Part shown: positions 1 to 11,518 of the stretch, one piece after another | Layout of the letters: every line of letters begins with the position of its first letter | Position numbering within the stretch: position 1 is the stretch's first letter | From: Spisula solida | Lineage: Eukaryota > Mollusca > Bivalvia > Venerida > Mactridae | Reading direction: 5' to 3' | DNA length: 64,000 nt | Assembly: GCA_947247005.1 (NCBI GenBank) | Contig: OX365947.1 | Span: 3,548,530-3,612,529, forward strand | The notes under the pieces: model-generated | Databases searched by the model: none | Seen by the model: the letters and a program-made list of their open reading frames with translations, nothing else | Told to the model about the DNA's origin: nothing | Program-made: the position numbers and the translations under genes

Positions 1-1480
1 AAAAATGTGATGCTCACAAAGGGAAGTACTTTGGAGAACTGTGGTAGCATAACGTCATAGGCGAGTGTTGACGTTCTGTGACGCGCCCGGCTTCACCTGG
101 CGTTCTTAAAATGTACACTATTTGTAGGTTTTTAGATAATATGTAATGAACTTTTGCTAGTTTGTCAAGAAATAAATTCTCTAAAGGTTTATTATAATTT
201 CAACATACAATACTTGATAGTTCTTATGATTTAACATGATTATACGCTATTCTGGGACAACCCACGTATATCCATTTTACAAGAGGAAACACATATTTTG
301 TTGAAAGATTTATTTACATGAAAATGTATAAATTTATTACAAATACATACACACAAACTTATTGAATGGCAAATTGAAACAAAAGCTGATGAAAGGTTGC
401 TGGAACATACTACGATCGATTGCAACACGCAATGTGTCCACTGTGGGGGTAAGCTGGTTAGTAAATGTTTGGTTGGTTTATAATTTTATATCTAAACACT
501 CGACTTCACAAACTAGTAGTTATCAAAAGTATGGTTATGGAATATACAAATACACGCATTCACACTCAAACATACATCAACCCATACATACAGTCAATAC
601 TGTATTCACCCTCTCCTTAGCACAAACACTTAACCACTTTTCTAATTGGTCACTTTTCAAACCCGAAATACCTTAATTGTGATAATACATTATTTGATAA
701 TATTTTGTACACATAGGTTTTATGTATGGACTCAACATTGCTCGCATGATTGACCATGCATACTAATGAATTAGGAGTTAGGACAATGTCATAACCAGTT
801 TGCGTGCAAAATATCATCAAACATTATGATCACAGTTAAATATATAAGGGGTTAGAAAAGCGACCAATTAGAAAAGTGATTCAGTGTATACAGTGATGTC
901 AATATAAAAATATAGTTCAGATCAAATCAAGTGTGTATCCCAAAAACGTACACATCAAACAAGTGAGTGACATAAGATATTCCATACTTCAATTAATTTG
1001 TCAAGTCCGTGTAAAACAAACAGAAAACAACTCAATTACTCATTTAAATTTCTTAGATAACAACTTTGTGTATTACTAAATGTATTGAATAATGACACTG
1101 AGAGAATTCCATTATCAACATAGTGAAAGAAATGGTACAATGTTAAGGAACTTTTATAACAAAATGAAAATAATGTATAACAAAATACATCCAACCAATA
1201 ACCAGCCATAATTACCATTTAAACATGGCCATTCTTAACTTATTCAATTTTATGTGTCACAAAAAGGAAACACGAAATCCTTAAATTTCATAAATTAAAT
1301 ATCCTTAAAGTACATCATTAGAAGTAATTAGTATGCTATGTTGTGGTCATATAAAAATAGCTTGCTTCCATTTTCATGATCAATTGCTGTATTGAAATTT
1401 TATATATAACGTTATTTAGATCCATCATTGTGGCTAACAATCACCACTTAAATGTTTATCAAACTTTGTATACATGCTTT
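1..1480. other. no gene recognised
   Basis: AT-rich sequence downstream of NAA50. Its open frames are short, lack family resemblance and look like chance ORFs. I see no RNA gene or clear mobile element. Confidence 0.5.
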
Positions 1481-1630
1481 GTTGAAAACAGAACTGACAT
1501 AGGTTAAACATCTGACATACGGTATAGTTTGTTGAAAACAGAACTGACATAGGTTAAACATCTGACATACGGTATAGTTTGTTGAAAACAGAACTGACAT
1601 AGGTTAAACGTCTGACATACGGTATAGTTT
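1481..1630. repeat. 50-bp tandem repeat, three copies
   Basis: Units start at 1481, 1531 and 1581 with GTTGAAAACAGAACTGACAT and end GGTATAGTTT. The three are nearly identical (one a-to-g difference in the third). The short ORF across this stretch is a product of the repeat. Confidence 0.95.
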
Positions 1631-2450
1631 CCACCATAGATACACTAGCAGTAGGTGTTAAACATCCAGCATGAAGCTGCTGTACATAAAGACAATGTAC
1701 CAGGGGAGGGCTGTTTTCAATATATACCAGAGGCCTATATAAGGCCCCTTCACAATTTCCTAAAGGCCCCTTCACAATTAGATTTGATGTCGTGGTTTTG
1801 TAAAATAAACTTCACCACAAAGCACCAAATGAACCAAACATAGATAAAAATCATATATTCCTGTATTAAGTATTATATCTTAGATGCATGCGTGTTTGGG
1901 ACAAGTGGACAAAAATTTAGCTAATATCTGAAAAAATTATTTAACAATTTGATGATTTATCGCGCTTAGTTTATAACAATTTGCAAAGTTTCTGCGCCTA
2001 CTTTTTCACAATTTTGAGGATTTTAACGCTAAAATTTCACAAAACAAAAGGGCCTGGGCCTCTTCACAATTCAGCGAAAAAAGCCCTGCAGGGCTGGTAT
2101 TTACAAAGCATCTTAGTGGAAAACTTTTACTTCTCAAACCATGAAATTTCCTTAAGTGCATCAGCCAAACAAGAAATCAAGAACATAATTTCTTTACATA
2201 ATTCTGAAGCATTTTGTGAAGAGCTACAATATGTTAAATCAATAGGAAAACAAGGATTTTTCATCCATTTGAGGGAGATATGTGCAACACAATTGTATTA
2301 GTATTAATTGTTCAAGTTTTTCTCCAAGTTGCTTAATAAATACAGGTCCTTGACAACAAACACCCTACCATGATTCAATCATTCAGTCAGTACCCACTTA
2401 CAAACATTGACATTCATGAAATTTGTTAATAATGCTAAGTTCTAATTAAT

Positions 2451-2631
2451 TCAAGATTGTTTAATCTCTTTTTCCGATGGTTTAGTTTCATTTTTGTGCC
2501 GAAATGTTTTTTGAAGCACGTAAGCATCAGCAGGTTCGATCCTCTTGTAGTAATTCTTCTTCTCCTCGACAATCTCGAAGCCGTGTTTCTCGTAGAACTT
2601 GATAGCACCTTCATTGTTCACTTGTACATGT
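2451..2631 (-). CDS. NAA50: NAA50 coding exon 5 (3' end)
   Basis: 181 bp with an ATATTTACAG acceptor. It encodes LHVQVNNEGAIKFYEKHGFE, the NYYKRIEPADAYVLQK end of the GNAT fold, a basic tail and a TGA stop at 2451-2453. I saw no convincing AATAAA on the minus strand just downstream, so the 3' UTR length is unknown. Confidence 0.93.
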
Positions 2632-5600
2632 CTGTAAATATATCAACATATCATGTGTACAGGGGTCCTACTGAGGCATAATGCCCGATCCTGAAAACAA
2701 GTCGCAAGTCTGTTTTGGGTGCCATTAGCCCACATCCCTACACCTTAACTAGGTTTCAAACATCGTTTTATTGTTAAAATTCAGATAATGGAACTTCAAA
2801 TGACCATAACTTTGTCAATTCTTTGAATTTTTTCATCAAATTACTTTTATTTTGAGCAGAAAAGATAATTCTTTCTAATGCAGTAAATCCGGATTATTCA
2901 GGAAATGTAGGACCCCTGCGTGTATAATGTACCTATCAATATTGTGCCCTGGGGTGGGGGCAGTGGGCTGACACAGGAGAATTTAGTCACCATTTCTGTT
3001 TTGTGGACTACGTTTTTCTACACTAGAGCCAAACTTTTTATCTAAAGCCTCATTGTTGCAGATGCTTATTTCCCCAATACCAGGATCAAAACTTCAGCCA
3101 GTCTATTTCCTGGGACCCAGAATCATCTGTCAGGTCCAAACCCAGTCTGTCAGGACTCATCTATTGTTTGAAGTGTCAGGTAACCCCCACCTGGGACAAA
3201 ATAATGTGTAGGAAAACTCTTAACCATAAACATACAAGCAAATCTCTGAAGTATTGCAAGCATACAGAAGTGCCCTAATGGCTTGAAGCCAACACCCTTT
3301 TCATTATGCTAACTGTGACTTTGACTCAAACAAACCCTAGATCCATCCCAATCATCTCCCCTACCGAACCTAACTAGACAGAAAGGTTCATCAAAACAGC
3401 TCTTAAGGTAAAGAACCACCAAATGCCTACGCGGACCAAATGGTGATACACTCAAGTAGTCCTTAAAAAAACTTTGGCTTGCCTGTAAATGGGGATATTT
3501 CTTGACAAGAGTGAACTGGAGTGATGAAATTGAGTTTAAATGCATTGTAAATATGTATGTTATGTAGTGAAACAGGAAAATCTGGAATATCTTGGTATTC
3601 TTACATTGATACCAAAGTGAAAGGAGGATAGGGTAAAACCCGGATTGAATCAGTCCGGACATGTGTAAAAATAGGTAGACCATGTTTGATGGCCAAAATT
3701 TTTCTTAGAAGATACATGACCCCCCTTTTTTATTGTATTGTTTTGAAGCTTAAAGGTACTTCTTTAAAATGATATATGTCTTCCTGCTGGCCATAGACTA
3801 AAAGATGCAAAAATTTTGGGCCTACTATTGTAACTTTACATTGAACTAAAGAGCAAATTTATTTGGTGGTTTCTAACCTTAAATGGACAGGCCCCAATGG
3901 TAACTTGAGTAAAACATTTCTACATGACTGTATGCCTGACAAAGATAACTGAAAATGCCCTCTAGAGTATGCATAAGGTTTTTGAATTATTTGGATTTTA
4001 AGTCACAGGGTGAGAAAAATGGGCAACCGGACCCGGGCTCAAACCAAGGACCCTTTCTAGTTTCACTTACAGGGTGAATGCTCTCTTTATCCAGCCACTT
4101 ACACACCCCAGGGGTTCCACTAGCTTCTGAATATGAAGGGTCATTGTGATACCTTTGACTAAATGTTACCATTCTTTAGACAAAATACCCATGATTTTAA
4201 GAGAAAATGACCCTTTAAACCAAAATCTTGAGAGTCAAAATATGGCTTTTTGGAAACATGAAGGGTCAAAATCCCTACTCCCAAGTCAAATGGAACCCCT
4301 GACACTCCCTCACCCATACTGTGAACAGGTTCAGATCATTAAACAGATATAAATACTTACAGGAATACATTATCATAATTTCCATCCTCTTTACATATCA
4401 GTAGAACGTGCTCTAACATCACAGTACCTGAAATATATATACATTGTACATGTCTTTGAGATAATTTCCATGGAAGACCAGACTCTGAAAGTTGGCACCA
4501 CAAAACAGATACATTGTTCTGAGTTTATTACAGTAACATATTTTGAGCACAAAACTTAAGAATTATCTCAAATAATGAAATTGATACTCTTGACTTGAGC
4601 AAAATCTAAATTTGAGTTGAGATTTCTTCTTGAGATGCTTCGGGATATCGACGCCTGGTCCTGATCTCCCGAAACATCTCACTTTGAGCTAAATCTCATC
4701 TCAAATATTGCCATGTGTCTTCGAGTTAATTTCCATTGGAGGCTGGACTTAAATTTGGCATCACAAAACAGAAACATTATTCTGAGTTGATTACAGGAAG
4801 ATTTCATGAGCTTGAAATTCAGATTTATTTTAAAATCAGACTTTTATTGGAGAAAAATCTCAATTTGAGCTGAGATTTCTACTTGAGATGTTTCGGGGGA
4901 TCACGGCCAGGTAACATAAACACAAGCCAAGCTGACAACATTCATCATTAGGCCTGGTTCTGATAACTACAGCAACGTTTCATTGAAACCCTCTGTTCAA
5001 CCAATCATAAGAAGTGCTCATCTAGACAGACAGAACAGAATCACTATTTCCCCTACTTGTCTAATATATGATAGGCAGTCCATATAAGACAAACTCATAT
5101 TTTATTCTGACTGATGATTTAAACCGTATTCATGCCAAACACAATAAGTCATCACATTTTGTGAGTTCCACTGAGACAGTATTAGTGTGTGGCCATTGGT
5201 TATATCCCTGCCCTATTAGCCAAGTTTGTGTGATATAAGGAATATGGGCGCAATGCCCTAGCTCTTTACGAATTGACTTTGTTCTTTAATGTGCCCTGTG
5301 TATAGCACCAGTACACGCGAGAATACTTCTGGGTTTCCAACCAGTTCATCTCTAGTTGGGCGGGAAACACTGAAAAGCGTTTCTGGAAATTCCAGTTCCC
5401 TAGTCGAGATTCGAAAACCATCAACCTTCAGATTGGTAGTTGAGAGCGCTAACCACTCAGCCACTGTTCTGGATAAATTAATCTTTTTAAGTTGTCATCA
5501 TAGATTTCATTAATAAACAATAAAATGGCTTGAAGTTGATGAATGACATACCTATTCCAAGTCTACGATATGGAGCTAAAGCTCCGAGTGTCATTATATA

Positions 5601-6992
5601 TAGACGTCTTTGATTCTCCGATGTATCTACACGACAGCACACTGCACCGACCACAATATCATTATAATAAGCTGAAATATACAACAAAATAAACTATAAA
5701 CATAGTACGATGACACATTGTTATACAGGGTTGCCAGCAACTAGGACTTTAAAAGTTCCCAGACAATTGAATGACTTTTCCCTGACTGCATAAGAATTGT
5801 CCCTTCTGCCAGAAATTGAATCATAAGGATCAAAATGTGGATGTTTGAATATTCTTGGGAAATTTCAGGGGTCATTTCATAGGTTAAATGAAACCCCTTT
5901 TAAAAAATCTAGTTCAGAGCAGCCCTCTGTGGAGAAACAACCTCTCTACAACAACCCAGTTAAAATTTCCCTTTAGAAGCTGATATTTACTCTAAATTTA
6001 ACCTCTGTTGAGCAACAACCTCTATACAATGGTCAATATTTGCAGCTCCCAAAGGGTGTTGCTCTACAGAGGTTATACTGTACTTGGTACATACCTAATT
6101 TTGCCAATTCTCCGACTTCCAAAACATCTTTATAAAACTTATCATTGTATGTAACAGGGAACACCACTTGATTGAGTCGTTTTAACTGTTTAATATTGTG
6201 TGGAGTGATGTCACCGAGTTCTGTTCTACCGCCTCTGTAACGAAAAGAAATAATTTATTATATTAACACTGGATTCGAAATTATAGCAATTACAGTTGGA
6301 GAAATATTGTTACTCTCTATCAGAGCATTTCAAGCGTAAGCATTCGTCAATTATTAAATAAAGAAATTGATTTCAATTAATGCAAAACAGATTTGGTAGC
6401 TCGCAGTCCTGTAGTGGCTGCTTTTTATTTCTGACTAGCGTCTGTGGAGTTCCTGACATCGAAAGCTGTCATTGATTTGAATTGAAGCATATCAACGATT
6501 TTGAGCCAAATCAGAAAACAGTTGGGAGGGGCCGGGGATGGAGATTTTAGTTTTTCATGTGCATTCTACTTAACCAATCTAGGGCTGGTCAAAGGTATTG
6601 ACAGTCCTGGTAAATTGACCACAGCAAGACACAAGAAGGCACATTAGCAGTCTCCATAGGAAATATCTTCATAAATTAATAACAAAATGAGTTTACTACA
6701 AATTCAAACATTTTTTTAGATTTTGTTCATTGGGGTGTCTTAAGTTGTTTTTCTTGAATGAGACACAGTATATAATGACGTTGAGCACTGAAACATGTAT
6801 AGCTAAGCTGCTTATTTATGACATCGAAGTTTACACAAGTAAATCTCAAGATTGACCAGTTGCTAATTTATCCGAATTTATTACTGTCCGAAATATACGC
6901 AAGAAACACAAATTAACGTCATGGTAACCCATATTTTTTGTGCTTGGAAGTAATTAAAGACACCTGTATTTGTGTTTATACTACCTCGTCAT
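2451..6992 (-). CDS. NAA50: N-alpha-acetyltransferase 50 (NAA50/NAT13/SAN), complete, five exons
   Basis: Joining 6985-6992, 6095-6234, 5552-5671, 4361-4427 and 2451-2631 (read on the minus strand) gives 516 bp, that is 171 aa plus TGA. All borders are GT-AG and the frame holds throughout. The protein is a single GNAT fold. The N-terminal RTELGDITPHNIKQLKRLNQ stretch, the substrate-loop FPV near residues 28-30, RLYIMTLG with the catalytic Tyr at about 74, the acetyl-CoA P-loop RRLGIGT at 85-91, LHVQ with the catalytic His at about 113 and the late KKNYYKRIEPADAYVL segment all match animal NAA50 as I recall it (human protein 169 aa). In that family the enzyme acetylates N-terminal Met-Leu type peptides, partly with the NatA complex, and supports sister-chromatid cohesion. 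The C-terminal tail after PADAYVL is lysine-rich and divergent. Introns hold SINE and MITE copies but no break in the coding sequence. Confidence 0.95.
2931..3212. mobile_element. GC-rich MITE, family ACCTATCAAT, diverged copy
   Basis: Begins ACCTATCAAT, then CCCTGGGGTGGGGG and GGGCTGACACAGGAGAATTT, and closes with an imperfect inverted end near 3212. It aligns along its length with the better-preserved copy at 34581-34869. Lies in NAA50 intron 4. Confidence 0.6.
4020..4108 (-). mobile_element. tRNA-derived SINE head
   Basis: The minus strand reads like a tRNA promoter region: AAGTGGCTGGATAAAGAG (A-box-like), an anticodon-arm-like CACCCTGTAAGTG, then GGTTTGAGCCCGGG (B-box-like). It cannot fold into a full tRNA. 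Lies in NAA50 intron 4. Confidence 0.4.
4361..4427 (-). CDS. NAA50: NAA50 coding exon 4
   Basis: 67 bp with a TATATTTCAG acceptor and a GTAAGTATTT donor, encoding TVMLEHVLLICKEDGNYDNV and the start of the FLHVQ strand. Ends in phase 2. Confidence 0.92.
4441..4660. mobile_element. MITE, family GGCCCCGATCTC, 5'-truncated copy
   Basis: Matches the 3' part of the complete copy at 56258-56503 (GAGATAATTTCCATGG, GGCACCACAAAACAGA, TTGAGATGCTTCGGGAT). It abuts a second copy of the same family directly downstream. Confidence 0.7.
4657..4911. mobile_element. MITE, family GGCCCCGATCTC, full-length diverged copy
   Basis: Terminal inverted repeats read CTGATCTCCCGAAACATCTC at the left and GAGATGTTTCGGGGGATCA at the right. 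The interior shares AATTTCCATTGGAGGCTGG and CACAAAACAGAAACATTATT with the other copies. Non-coding. Lies in NAA50 intron 3. Confidence 0.75.
5250..5468 (-). mobile_element. tRNA-derived SINE with body
   Basis: The minus strand carries GTGGCTGAGTGGTTAGCGCT (A box) and GGTTTTCGAATCTCG (B box) in a tRNA-like head, followed by a body with GGTGCTATACACAGGGCACA and TTAAAGAAC. Two overlapping chance ORFs cover it, one on each strand. Confidence 0.65.
5552..5671 (-). CDS. NAA50: NAA50 coding exon 3 (acetyl-CoA binding)
   Basis: 120 bp with a TATATTTCAG acceptor and a GTATGTCATT donor. It encodes AYYNDIVVGAVCCRVD, the RLYIMTLG catalytic Tyr strand and most of the RRLGIG acetyl-CoA P-loop. Enters and leaves in phase 1. 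Confidence 0.95.
5925..6083. mobile_element. possible Tigger-like MITE in NAA50 intron 2
   Basis: The right end reads GTTGCTCTACAGAGGTTATA followed by CTGTAC, and the left contains GAAACAACCTCTCTACAACA and a second CCTCTGTTGAGCAACAACCT. These resemble ends of Tigger/pogo-type MITEs as I recall them. No transposase coding sequence. Confidence 0.3.
6095..6234 (-). CDS. NAA50: NAA50 coding exon 2
   Basis: 140 bp bounded by a TTTTCGTTACAG acceptor and a GTATGTACC donor. It encodes the GGRTELGDITPHNIK to VLEVGELAKL segment, including the FPVTYND substrate loop, and ends in phase 1. Confidence 0.93.
6985..6992 (-). CDS. NAA50: NAA50 coding exon 1 (start codon exon)
   Basis: Only eight coding bases (ATG ACG AG) precede a GTAGTATAAA donor. 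The split Arg codon is completed by the first base of exon 2, giving MTRGGRTELGD, one residue longer than the start I recall for human NAA50. Too short for an ORF search to detect. The start is supported by frame and by family comparison; the only nearby alternative acceptor for exon 2 gives an immediate stop. Confidence 0.8.
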
Positions 6993-7440
6993 TTTTGATA
7001 GATTCTCCAGATTGGTAACACCAGATTATTTGATTATTTTCAATTTTAACATAAGCGTGAATCCCGCCGGAAGTTTGTGATAAAGTCAAGACAGCCGGAC
7101 AAACAGTGTATGTAGCGACTAGTCTAAACATTTATGCGGGCCTACCATGGGAACGAGAGCAGGTCGTTTCGTACACTGGAAGTTTTCATGACTGATTTAC
7201 AAAAAAAAATGTCAACACAACAATGCAAACGGTTAAGTTTTATTTCAGTACCGGTTGGTTCTCGACATTCTGTCGCCGCAAACCCAGTAAGTGTCAGATT
7301 CTCAATTTCTTAAGGAGCAGGAATCCGATCAAATGTCTGTATAATTATATGCTCCATGTTCAAACTCTTTCCTCAGCCCCAGATGCAAAATACCTTTGTT
7401 TCGACATCAGTGAGGACCTCAGATAGAACACCCACATAAC
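6993..7440. other. NAA50 upstream region, no other gene
   Basis: Holds the putative NAA50 promoter. Beyond it I see no coding or RNA feature before the LINE fragment begins near 7440. Confidence 0.4.
7030..7150 (-). promoter_or_regulatory. putative NAA50 promoter with ETS-like site
   Basis: A locally GC-richer patch carries CCGGAAGT at 7067-7074, a typical ETS site of animal housekeeping promoters, about 75 bp upstream of the NAA50 start codon. No TATA box stands out. Inferred from position and motif only. Confidence 0.35.
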
Positions 7441-8187
7441 CAAGATAACAACAACAGCAAACAAAACACTTGGCTTACTTAAACGTAACATCAAAACAAA
7501 ACATGAAAACATAAATCCTTGATATACAAAACATTAGTTAGACCACAACTACAGTATGCACCCGTTTGGTCACCACATACACTGGTCAATATTAACAAGC
7601 TGGAAATGATACAAAGACGTGCTATTAGATGGGTCAAAAAATGATTACTCCCGATATACCAGCGTATCGGACTTACAGAATACACTGGGATGGAGCTCCC
7701 CTTGCCTCCAAGTTAGTTTCATTCTACAAGATTTATAATAATACCCCCATAAAACCATTGGATGGAGAAAATGAATGGGGTTACCCTTCTGGGGCCCGAA
7801 AAATTGTATGTATATCTCTCCCGGCCTATTTAGAAGTCACAGCCATGGAGGTGAATCAGGCATATGCACTCCAATAGGCCCGCCCCATTCTAGCAAATTC
7901 GGACTTCTTCAAGATTTCCTTCTTTCCCCATACCACAATTATGTGGAATAGGTATCATGCCACTGATCTTGAAAGTGACCAAGATATATCGGTAATACCC
8001 GCAGTTGCTTTTATGTTATATTTTACCTTTTCCTATTTATATGCTATTTTTAACATTCTAACCATGTCTAGCTGTAAGTTTTCGCTTTTAGTTTTTTATC
8101 TTTATTCTTTAATATCCGCCGTGCATCCTGCCAATACTACTCGAGAGAGATGTTCGAAAGTAGACAAAGATAGATAGATAGATAGCA
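7440..8187 (+). mobile_element. LINE (non-LTR) 3' fragment, broken reverse transcriptase C-terminus
   Basis: Translation with stops and frame shifts gives LGLLKRNIKTK, then KHLVRPQLQYAPVWSPH, INKLEMIQRRAIRWVKK, and further on FFKISFFPHTTIMWNRYH. These are the order and motifs of the end of jockey/CR1-like reverse transcriptases. The 3' end runs into an AGAT microsatellite tail, expected for such elements. Decayed and 5'-truncated. Confidence 0.75.
8168..8187. repeat. (AGAT)n microsatellite at LINE 3' end
   Basis: About four to five GATA units directly follow the LINE remnant and probably form its tail. Confidence 0.8.
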
Positions 8188-8258
8188 ATATCTTCACAGG
8201 TACTTGTCGTATACACTGGTAGTCGTCATATAATGCAGGTAATTTAAATCAATTTAGC

Positions 8259-8661
8259 TTAAAGCCACATTATCGCCCCCAATACATTTTTTTCGATCAT
8301 CCAGTAAATAGACTAGTTACAAAGAATTAGGATGTTTTCACAAATGACCAATAATTGACGACAGAATGTTAAATGTATCTGTCGAAATAGTATGCCAAAA
8401 ATCACATTTAGTGAAATGCATGGATGACAAAATACTAATTTTGCAGGAGTTGCTTCCCTTAGGATATAAATTGTGCATTTTTTGTTTACAATTCATTATT
8501 TTGTAAACAAATCAACTGGATGTTGTATTTAATTTTCTTCCATCTTATGGTTTTTCCACCTTTGGTACTCAACTAAAGTGCTCAAAATCCATGGCTCTTC
8601 AAATACGTTACCAAGTTATTGTTTTTTGAAAATAGCCGTTAAAGGCCTAACATGGCTTTAA
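8259..8661. mobile_element. TTAA-flanked MITE (piggyBac-like), copy 1
   Basis: Starts TTAAAGCCACAT and ends ATGGCTTTAA, so short inverted ends are bounded by TTAA, the target of piggyBac-type elements. The interior (TTGACGACAGAATGTTAAAT, TATGCCAAAAATCACATTTA, CATGGCTCTTCAAATA) is repeated in inverted orientation at 10198-10597. Confidence 0.65.
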
Positions 8662-8684
8662 CTTATTTAAAGCGCAGTGTGAGG

Positions 8685-9720
8685 CTAAGCACTAGGAGTG
8701 AAAATAATTGTTATCTGTTGAATCTGTCGGTTGCCTAAAAAATCTGCTAGATTCATTTGTGACAGTTTGGCGGAACTTCTTCTATGGATCATAGAAGAGT
8801 TTTTCAGTAATCTATGTTTGTCTTCTTCTTCTTCTTCTTTGCGTTCAACGTCTATACCATCACCCCGGTCACAGCGATGAAGGAATCCATCTTCTTTAGG
8901 TCCTCGTTTTTGCCATAGAGTTTCTTCTGTAGTGATGTTGGTTCCGGTCATACGTCTTTTCTTGTATTTTCATGTAGGTGGCAGTGCTGCAGTAGGTGTT
9001 CTGTTGTTTTGTCACATGAGCATTTTGGCGATGGGGACAGCTTCAATTTTTTATACATACATGTATGAACATTGAGCCTACTGTGTCCTGTGCGTAGCCT
9101 GAATACTATGACTTGTTCTCATCTGTCAAGTAGATGGTAGTCATCCTGATTTGACTGTGCTCTTGCTAGTGTCTTTACCAATGTCAGCTTTTCCTCATGG
9201 GTGATGTAATTTAGTGAATGGTTGCCTGGTGCTCCTTGTTTGGCCAATTTGTCTGCTGTCTCATGTTTGTCTGATACCGAACATGTTATGGAGACTGGCA
9301 AACAACACCTCTCTTTCTCTTGAATTTAGTTCACATTGGAGAAAGAAGTGTTCCTCAGTTTCAGAGTCTCCACATTAACAGACCGATTGGTCTTCTATCC
9401 CTATTCTATAAAGATAATGCTTTAACCTATTGGGGCCAATCTGTAATTGAAGTAGAGTTCGCTGGTTGTGGCAGTCGTTAAAGTCGATTGTCTCGTTTGC
9501 TGCCGATCCTAGGGTTTAATTCAAACAATCGTCTCGCGTTGACTGTGGTTTTCGTGCGTCTTTGCCATTTTATTCTTGCCGCATCATTAGCTGCTAAGCA
9601 GACCTCTGCCTGTGAAGTGGGTAATGTAACTTCTTCATCTATATATTGCCTTCTCTTGGGTAAAATTATGTTTACTTCCATGTACTGTATCCGTCTTGGG
9701 CATAATGTGATTTAAATAAA
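8685..9720 (-). mobile_element. decayed LINE with RNase H and C-terminal zinc-binding remnants
   Basis: Minus-strand pieces in several frames resemble the end of an RNase H-bearing retrotransposon. DKHETADKLAKQGAPGNH near 9230 matches the last RNase H motif. FRLRTGHSRLNVHMY followed by CSCDKTTEHLLQHC near 8970-9110 is the typical terminal Cys/His motif. A second, separate terminal-like block (LQLQIGPNRLKHYLYRIG and a Cys-rich stretch) lies near 9330-9460, so two fragments may be joined. Many stops; inactive. Confidence 0.65.
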
Positions 9721-9924
9721 CACTGACCCATTTGTACTAAGCTAAAAACGTTTGAAAAACATATGGACAAATTGGCTGAACTTGATTATGCATTATATCA
9801 AAGAAAGGTATAAACGTGGATTAAGTGATTCAATTGATACACGATGAATTTTGTGATATTTAAGGACATCTTTAGGTATCGTTTAGCATTGTTTCACGTT
9901 TATTACATGTTTCAAAACTGACCA

Positions 9925-10030
9925 AGAGCATTTGCAAGACAACAACAAAAGTGGTCGACCGAAAACAACAATCACCAAACAGACCATTGATGAAAAGAAG
10001 GCTATTCGTCTCAAAGCTATAATATTGATC
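9925..10030 (+). mobile_element. possible mariner-like transposase fragment
   Basis: One frame reads HLQDNNKSGRPKTTITKQTI then DEKKAIRLKA, resembling the SGRP linker between the helix-turn-helix units of mariner-type transposases. Very short and isolated, so only suggestive. Confidence 0.3.
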
Positions 10031-10197
10031 ATTAGATTGTTAGCGCAGTGCTCGTACTACATGTTCCAGCTTATTCAAAGTTCACTTCATTTGGAAGAAA
10101 TTTCTTGACTTTAACGACATTTATACTCACTGGTTAGCATATGCATTACGTGACGACCAAAAAATCATCTTATATAAAAATGCCAAGCCTTGAATTA

Positions 10198-10597
10198 TTA
10201 AAGTTATACCCGCAGTACTTTCAAGAGAAGTTTGTACATGTACGTGGTATAACAATAACTTGCTAACTTATTTGAAGAGCCATGTATTTTGAGCATTTTA
10301 GTTGAGTCCCAAAGGTGGAAAACACCATAAAATGAAAGAAAACGAAACACAACCTCCAGTTGGTTTGTTTACAAAAAAATGAATTGTAATTTATAAAATA
10401 TTTGCACTTTGCAAAAAAAGTATTTTGCCATCCATACATTTTACTTAAATGTGATTTTTGGCATACTATTTGGACATATACATTTAACATTCTGTCGTCA
10501 ATTATTGGTGAAAAATATCCCAACTCCTTGTAATTAGTCTATTCACTTGATCATAGGGAAAAAGGCCTAGGTCTTTGGAGAGATAATGTGGCTTTAA
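10198..10597. mobile_element. TTAA-flanked MITE (piggyBac-like), copy 2, inverted
   Basis: Inverted relative of 8259-8661. The right end reads ATAATGTGGCTTTAA and the interior repeats GAAGAGCCATGTATTTTGAG and TTTGGCATACTATTTGGACA. The left end near TTAAAGTTAT is diverged, so that border is approximate. Confidence 0.6.
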
Positions 10598-10866
10598 CGA
10601 AGACTGAAGCAGAAATATCATATATGGCTACCAGAAATTCTAAGAAGCCGTAATTGTAAAACACACGAAGTCAGTGACGAAAGTGATACATTTGATTTTC
10701 TTCACTCTCAAAGGTCCTGCTAATCAAATACCACAGAAATGGGCAAAGATCATCCAGCTGAACACGTCTTGTCCGGGTACACGGGGTGCTGTATGTTGTA
10801 TTTAATTTTGTTTACCTAAGTTTTTATTTGTAGAAAAATAGCTATTAGCTAGTGTTATATGCTTGT

Positions 10867-11004
10867 AGAGAAGGCTGTGCAGCGGCCATGTTAGCCACAA
10901 CGGATATGGAGTTACTGGAACTGGTATCTGTGTTTGCTGTGGGTACCAGATTTCGTAACGTCATTTCCGTTGCGGCTTAACATGACCGCTGCACAACCTT
11001 CTCT
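10867..11004. mobile_element. 138-bp foldback MITE
   Basis: The left arm AGAGAAGGCTGTGCAGCGGC continuing CATGTTAGCCACAACGGA is matched by a right arm reading, inverted, AGAGAAGGTTGTGCAGCGGT continuing CATGTTAAGCCGCAACGGA. Arms of nearly 40 bp surround about 60 bp. No coding capacity. Confidence 0.85.
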
Positions 11005-11518
11005 CTAGATAGGATACACTTGGATAATTTGAAACAATAATTTGAAACCATGTGCCTATGCAAGTAATAAATGCACATTACATGAATTATGTAACATTTC
11101 TAATATATGCGCATGAACACATTACAAGTTCCGTGCAAGAATCGTGTTTAATCGTTTTTTTCTTCTCAATTTGCGTCTTTCAGTTTTTAGCGTCGTATTG
11201 TTATTCTATGGGAGAGAACTCTGTGTGTAAAGCTGGGTAATATATATTAGTCTTGTTATGGTTATCTCCCATCTACATCAAGATTATGCAGGCCATTGCA
11301 GGGCCACGTTAACGCAGCATACTCGCATCCTATTATTGTGAATTCATGATAAGAGACGAAAAACCAAATTGATATGTACGTCGTTGATTTTAATAATGGC
11401 ACATTACGCAATTACAAATGTAGATGATGTATCGTTTTAATGCAAAATACTTACTTTGCTACAGTTGCCAGCCGGATACGCAGTTAATATATATTATAAT
11501 TATATAATTATATATATA

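Noticed and set aside
8685..8951. 88-aa glutamate-rich minus-strand frame
   Set aside because: The run of Glu comes from a TTC microsatellite and the frame sits inside the LINE remnant; no independent gene support.
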